Assembly (NCBI RefSeq): GCF_028200735.1
Contig: NZ_JAQKPV010000002.1
Coordinates: forward strand, 186,001-250,000
Direction of reading: 5' to 3'
Source of the DNA: Streptomyces sp. ACA25
GTDB taxonomy: Bacteria; Actinomycetota; Actinomycetes; Streptomycetales; Streptomycetaceae
DNA length: 64,000 nt
The translations under genes were made by a program, and so were the position numbers. The notes below the pieces were generated by a model, which did no database searches, was not told the origin of the DNA, and saw nothing but the letters and a program-made list of their open reading frames with translations. The stretch's first letter is position 1. Every line of letters begins with the position of its first letter. Below are positions 60,503-64,000 of the stretch, in pieces.

Positions 60503-61597
60503 TCATCGCAGTCGGCGGACCGCCTCGGCGACGCGTTCGTCCGTCGCCGTGAGAGCCACCCGCACGAACCGGTCACCGGCAGGTCCGTAAAAGTCGCCGG
60601 GAGCGACCAGCACACCGTGCCGGCTCAGCTCGTCCACCGTCTCCCAGCAAGGCTCGTCCCGGGTCGCCCAGAGATAGAGCGATGCCTCGCTGTGCTCGAT
60701 CCGGAAGCCCCGCGCCAGCAGCATGTCGCGCAGCGCCGTCCGGCGGGCGGCGTACCGCTCGCGCTGCTCCGCGACGTGCGTGTCGTCGCGGAGAGCCGCC
60801 ACCGTGGCTGCCTGCACCGGGGCGGGCACCATCATGCCGCCGTGTTTGCGGATGTGCAGCAGCTCGCCCAGCACCGCCGCGTCACCGGCGAGGAACGCCG
60901 CCCGGTAGCCCGCCAGGTTCGACCGCTTGGACAGCGAGTGCACGGACACCAGGCCCTCGGTGCTGCCGTCACACACGTCCGGGTGCAGCACGGAGACCGG
61001 CTCCGCCTCCCAGCCCAGCTCCAGATAGCACTCGTCGCTGAACACCAGCACACGATGCTCCCTGGCCCACTCCACCGCCGCACGCAGCTCCGCCACGGAG
61101 AGCACCCGGCCGGTGGGGTTGGAGGGTGAGTTCAGCCAGAGCAGCTTCAGCCCGGCCGGGTCGAGTGCGGTGACGTCGTCGTACGTCACCGCCTCCGCCC
61201 CCGCCAGTCTCGCCCCGACCTCGTACGTCGGATAGGCCAGCCGGGGGAACGCCACCCGGTCTCCCGGGCCGAGTCCCAACTGCGTCGGCAGCCAGGCCAC
61301 CAGCTCTTTGGAACCGATCACCGGCAGCACCTGGCGATGGTCCAGCCGTCCGGCTCCCAGACGTCGCCCGCACCAAGCGACCAAGGCGTCCCGCAGCTCC
61401 TCGGTGCCCCACACGGTGGGATAGCCCGGACGGTCGCTCGCTCCGGCGAGCGCCCGTTGAACGAGCGCCGGAACGGGGTCCACCGGCGTACCGACGGACA
61501 GGTCCACCATCCCCCGGGGGTGCGCCGCCGCGGCGGCCTTGTACGGCTCGAGCCGGTCCCAGGGGAAGGCCGGCAGGCGTGAGGAGACGGATGACAC
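60503..61597 (-). CDS. dapC: Succinyldiaminopimelate transaminase DapC
   Basis: A 364-aa PLP-dependent aminotransferase of the class I/II fold. The PLP lysine lies in HSLSKRSNLAGYRAAF, and the substrate-loop signatures are LNSPSNPTGRV and FSDECYLELGW. It converts N-succinyl-2-amino-6-oxopimelate to succinyl-diaminopimelate, the step before DapE. The gene directly follows the ferredoxin gene, as Rv1178 follows Rv1177. The GTG start is at 61597. Confidence 0.92.
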   Translation of the reverse strand: MSSVSSRLPAFPWDRLEPYKAAAAAHPRGMVDLSVGTPVDPVPALVQRALAGASDRPGYPTVWGTEELRDALVAWCGRRLGAGRLDHRQVLPVIGSKELVAWLPTQLGLGPGDRVAFPRLAYPTYEVGARLAGAEAVTYDDVTALDPAGLKLLWLNSPSNPTGRVLSVAELRAAVEWAREHRVLVFSDECYLELGWEAEPVSVLHPDVCDGSTEGLVSVHSLSKRSNLAGYRAAFLAGDAAVLGELLHIRKHGGMMVPAPVQAATVAALRDDTHVAEQRERYAARRTALRDMLLARGFRIEHSEASLYLWATRDEPCWETVDELSRHGVLVAPGDFYGPAGDRFVRVALTATDERVAEAVRRLR

Positions 61598-61669
61598 GTG
61601 CTGCTTCTTTCTGAGCGGTGCCGGGCCCGGGGTGGTTCGCTGAGGCCGGTCGGGGCGGGAGGGCGAACA

Positions 61670-61704
61670 CCTGGCCCCGCACGGACACGCCGTGCGGGGC
61701 CAGG
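61670..61704 (-). terminator. Hairpin between fdxA and dapC
   Basis: A perfect 15-bp stem (61670-61684 with 61690-61704) has a 5-base loop. It stands 34 bases past the ferredoxin stop and 73 bases before the dapC start, on the same strand, so it could end or attenuate read-through. Confidence 0.75.
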
Positions 61705-61737
61705 GGACGGGATGCGAGGGGCCTCAGCGGCCGGTGC

Positions 61738-62064
61738 TCACTCCTCGTGGCTCTGCGGGGGAAGCGCGGCCACAAGGGGGTGGTCACGCTCGATCAGCCC
61801 GAGCTTGCTGGCACCGCCGGGCGAGCCGAGCTCATCGAAGAACTCGACGTTCGCCTTGTAGTAGTCCTTCCACTCCTCCGGGGTGTCATCTTCATAGAAG
61901 ATGGCCTCGACAGGGCAGACCGGCTCGCACGCTCCGCAGTCCACGCATTCGTCGGGGTGGATGTAGAGCATCCGCTCGCCCTCGTAGATGCAGTCGACGG
62001 GGCACTCCTCGATGCAGGCCTTGTCCTTAAGGTCGACACAAGGCTCCGCGATGACGTAGGTCAC
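61738..62064 (-). CDS. fdxA: Seven-iron ferredoxin FdxA
   Basis: A 108-aa ferredoxin with eight cysteines: C9, C17, C21, C25 in CVDLKDKACIEECPVDC, and C40, C43, C46, C50 in CVDCGACEPVC. In such proteins one cysteine (here C25) is free, giving one [3Fe-4S] and one [4Fe-4S] cluster. The GTG at 62064 has GAGGAGG upstream. A likely electron donor for cytochromes P450 and other reductive steps, but its partner is not in the window. Confidence 0.96.
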   Translation of the reverse strand: MTYVIAEPCVDLKDKACIEECPVDCIYEGERMLYIHPDECVDCGACEPVCPVEAIFYEDDTPEEWKDYYKANVEFFDELGSPGGASKLGLIERDHPLVAALPPQSHEE

Positions 62065-62204
62065 GCTGTCGTTCCTCCTCGTTAGGGGCGGCGGGGTTCT
62101 CCGCAGCTCCGCCGCCAGGCGCGCGGGAGCGCGGCGTCGTCGATGCTCAGGCCTAGTATCGCGGGTGCGGCACTCAGGACGCACACGAGGGGCGGATCAA
62201 TACA

Positions 62205-63206
62205 GTGGAGTTCACCACGGGCGTACGGGCAGAAATCCGCATCAGCGCCGCTGACGTGGGTAAACGCGTGTCCGTCCGCAGTGAGACGGGCCCGGGGGCA
62301 GAACCGGCAAGATTCACCGACACAGTGGGGGTTCTCACGTCGTGGACGGACGGCGTGCTGCGGGTCACCCGGCGGAACGGCGAAGTGGTACGGCTGGCCG
62401 AGGGTGCCCTGTTCGCAGCCAAAGTGGTGCCCGCAGCTCCGGCGAGGCGGCGGGGAATTCCGGCCGGTGACGTGCGGGAACTGACCGAGGTGGCCGCACG
62501 GGGCTGGCCCGCCCCGGAGCAGGAGAGGATCGGGGACTGGATCTGCCGGGCGGCCGACGGCTGGACCCGTCGGGCCAACTCGGCCGTCCCCAGCGGCCCG
62601 GGCGAGCCGGACATCCACCGGATCACCTCCTGGTACGCGGCCCGCGGGCTCCCTGCTCAGCTGCACCTGCCGACCGGCTCCGCGGCCGGCCGGGAGCTGC
62701 TGGCCGCCGAACTGGACCGGCAGGGGTGGACGGCGACGGGTCACGCGGTGCTGCTGGTCGCCGGGCTGGCGGCGCTCGCCGACCGGGAACCGGACCACCG
62801 GGTCGTCGTGGAGCACGAACCGACCGGCACCTGGCTGCGCGGGTACCCCCGCGCGGCGGACCACCCGGAGGCCGCCCTGCGGGTGCTCCCTGCCGGACCG
62901 GATGTCTTCTTCGCCACAGTGCCGGGCCGGGGCGCCGACCCGGCGGCGGTGGGTCGCTGTGTGGTGGACGGCCGCTGGGCGGGGTTCGCCGCGATCGAGG
63001 TGGCTCCGGCGCACCGGAGGGAAGGGCTGGCCACCGCGGTCATGGCCGAACTGGCACGGGACGCGCTCGCCCGGGGCGCGTCCGCGGCCTACCTGCAGGT
63101 GGAACGGGACAACGAAGCCGCACACCGGCTGTACGAGCGGCTGGGGTTCGCGGTGCACCACCACTATCACTACCGGCATCGTCAGCGGACCGGGCCGGTC
63201 CGCTGA
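62205..63206 (+). CDS. GNAT family N-acetyltransferase with an N-terminal extension
   Basis: A 333-aa protein. The N-terminal ~75 residues are a small beta-rich domain (VGKRVSVRSE ... VGVLTSWTDGVLRVTRRNG). The C-terminal ~150 residues form a GNAT fold with the acetyl-CoA motif VAPAHRREGLATAVM and NEAAHRLYERLGF. The target of acetylation is unknown. The GTG start is at 62205. The stop codon lies within a terminator hairpin. Confidence 0.88.
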   Translation: MEFTTGVRAEIRISAADVGKRVSVRSETGPGAEPARFTDTVGVLTSWTDGVLRVTRRNGEVVRLAEGALFAAKVVPAAPARRRGIPAGDVRELTEVAARGWPAPEQERIGDWICRAADGWTRRANSAVPSGPGEPDIHRITSWYAARGLPAQLHLPTGSAAGRELLAAELDRQGWTATGHAVLLVAGLAALADREPDHRVVVEHEPTGTWLRGYPRAADHPEAALRVLPAGPDVFFATVPGRGADPAAVGRCVVDGRWAGFAAIEVAPAHRREGLATAVMAELARDALARGASAAYLQVERDNEAAHRLYERLGFAVHHHYHYRHRQRTGPVR

Positions 63207-63208
63207 CG
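63180..63208 (+). terminator. Terminator hairpin overlapping the GNAT stop codon
   Basis: A perfect 12-bp stem (63180-63191 with 63197-63208) with a 5-base loop. The TGA stop (63204-63206) lies in its right arm. It lies between two convergent genes. Confidence 0.75.
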
Positions 63209-63222
63209 ATGGCGCCGGCCCG

Positions 63223-64000
63223 TCAGTTCGGTTCCAGGTCGATGATCCCGACCCTCTTCTCCGGCTCCGTCTCCCGGAGCGCCAGCCGCAGGGCACCGGC
63301 GACATCCTCCGGACCGACCGGCGTGCGACTGCCGTCTCCCCGGGTGACCAGCACATTGGCGAACTGGGAACCGTACAGGCTCTGCAGGACCTCCAGGTCG
63401 TAACTGTCCACCAGCTTGCCGTCCACCGGCTCCATGGACACGAACTGCTGCAGCGAGAACTCCGGGCTGAAGTCGATGGCGGCCACCCCACCCGCGGACA
63501 CGGTGACGAGGCCCGACATCGCGGGTTCAGCGAACTCCTCCATCGCCCGCTCCACCTCGGCCCGGCCGATCTCCGGCTCCTGAGTGGTCACCGGAACCTC
63601 GACCAGCGGATTCTCACCGCTCTCGGCCCGCTGCCGGTAGGCGTCCTCGACGGCCTGCGCAGCGGCCTCGGCATCGACGGTGGTGCCCTCCTCGCCGTAG
63701 AAGGGGGTGGGCACCCCGCCCTCGAAGGAGATCGAGCCGTTCCTCGGCCCGGCACCGCTGTCCTCGTCCATGGCGAGGTCGGTCAGGGCCGCGCCGAGTT
63801 TCTCGCCGTCGACTGCGAACTCGGGGGCGACCTGCCGCTCCGCACCGAACAGCGACCCGATGACCGTGAGCGGGTTGTAGTCCTGCCCGCTCGCGGCCCG
63901 CACGGTTGCCTCGGTGTCGATCGTCAGGCCCGCGACGGCGGGCTTGAGCTCCAGCTCGTCGTTGCCCACGAGCAGCACGAGGGGAGCGTTGGCGGACTGG
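63223..64000 (-). CDS. Partial gene: cell-wall-type protein with VanW-associated peptidoglycan-binding-like domains (5' end outside window)
   Basis: At least 259 residues of an extracytoplasmic protein whose N-terminus lies beyond the window. The frame continues upstream of the first internal candidate start (63978). Two repeats of the putative peptidoglycan-binding domain found with VanW proteins seem present (ISFEGGVPTPFYGEEGTTV followed by DAEAAAQAVEDAYRQRAESG, and EVPVTTQEPEIGRAEVERAM), then MSGLVTVSAGGVAAIDFSP. The C-terminus ends RVGIIDLEPN. The gene is probably intact outside the window. Confidence 0.6.
   Translation of the reverse strand, partial: QSANAPLVLLVGNDELELKPAVAGLTIDTEATVRAASGQDYNPLTVIGSLFGAERQVAPEFAVDGEKLGAALTDLAMDEDSGAGPRNGSISFEGGVPTPFYGEEGTTVDAEAAAQAVEDAYRQRAESGENPLVEVPVTTQEPEIGRAEVERAMEEFAEPAMSGLVTVSAGGVAAIDFSPEFSLQQFVSMEPVDGKLVDSYDLEVLQSLYGSQFANVLVTRGDGSRTPVGPEDVAGALRLALRETEPEKRVGIIDLEPN

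Noticed and set aside
1-64000. Search for CRISPR arrays, insertion sequences, prophage genes or toxin-antitoxin pairs
   Set aside because: No regularly spaced repeats, transposase, integrase, phage structural or toxin-antitoxin genes were seen.

Overview
The window is about 64 kb of high-GC, densely coding actinobacterial core chromosome. It is almost certainly from a Streptomyces or close relative. The evidence is the codon bias (third positions nearly all G or C), frequent GTG starts, a WblC/WhiB7 regulator, mycothiol-linked enzymes (a mycoredoxin and a maleylpyruvate-isomerase-fold protein), AdnAB instead of RecBCD, and many actinobacteria-only families (UPF0182, PPA1309, Zincin_2, DUF3107, DUF3117, DUF3152, DUF6758). 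I see no insertion sequence, prophage, CRISPR array or secondary-metabolite cluster. Only the first few hundred bases, beyond the 3' end of an initiator tRNA, look compositionally different.

Layout. 0.45-8 kb: tRNA-fMet, a large UPF0182 membrane protein, a PPA1309 protein, a PDZ/Lon-like membrane protease, MoaE and an SDR-fold protein. 7.9-12.1 kb: a Zincin_2 protein, a NUDIX hydrolase, a YgjP-type metallopeptidase and an E1/ThiF-like protein. 12.2-25 kb: a stress and DNA-repair island with wblC and its long attenuator-like leader, UvrD2-type helicase, mycoredoxin, NudC, AdnB, a lipoprotein, AdnA and an alkyltransferase-like protein. 25-33.6 kb: a kinase-like/YbhN-like membrane fusion, two tandem TAP-type lipoprotein hydrolases, MoeZ and an epimerase. 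34-46.3 kb: DUF3152 protein, two alpha/beta hydrolases, TetR regulator, DUF3107, SUFU-domain and PHP proteins, MarC, a mycothiol-dependent-enzyme homologue, a DEAD-box RNA helicase and a ferritin-like protein. 46.3-53.9 kb: lipoprotein, Mrp/ApbC, TatB, HtrA, zinc anti-sigma factor, ECF sigma factor and O-methyltransferase. 54-64 kb: DUF3117, a PaaG-like crotonase, DivIVA-domain protein, FolP2, LOG-family protein, DapE, a lysozyme-like protein, a small secreted protein, DapC, a seven-iron ferredoxin, a GNAT protein and a truncated cell-wall-type gene.

How the genes work together. The sigma, anti-sigma, HtrA and TatB genes form an envelope-stress unit. AdnA/AdnB, UvrD2 and the alkyltransferase-like protein serve DNA break and lesion processing. 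MoaE and MoeZ belong to molybdopterin and sulfur-carrier chemistry. DapE and DapC are consecutive-pathway enzymes for diaminopimelate and lysine. From memory of the M. tuberculosis gene order, the left two thirds resemble the Rv3193c-Rv3211 neighbourhood and the right third the Rv1177-Rv1229c neighbourhood, two regions far apart in that genome.

The most interesting non-coding signal is the roughly 0.5-kb wblC leader. It has a promoter with an A/T tract next to the -35, a 94-codon upstream ORF with a strong Shine-Dalgarno, a hairpin over its stop codon, and an intrinsic-terminator-like hairpin before wblC. Two genes (an O-methyltransferase and a DEAD-box helicase) appear to need non-standard ATT and CTG start codons.
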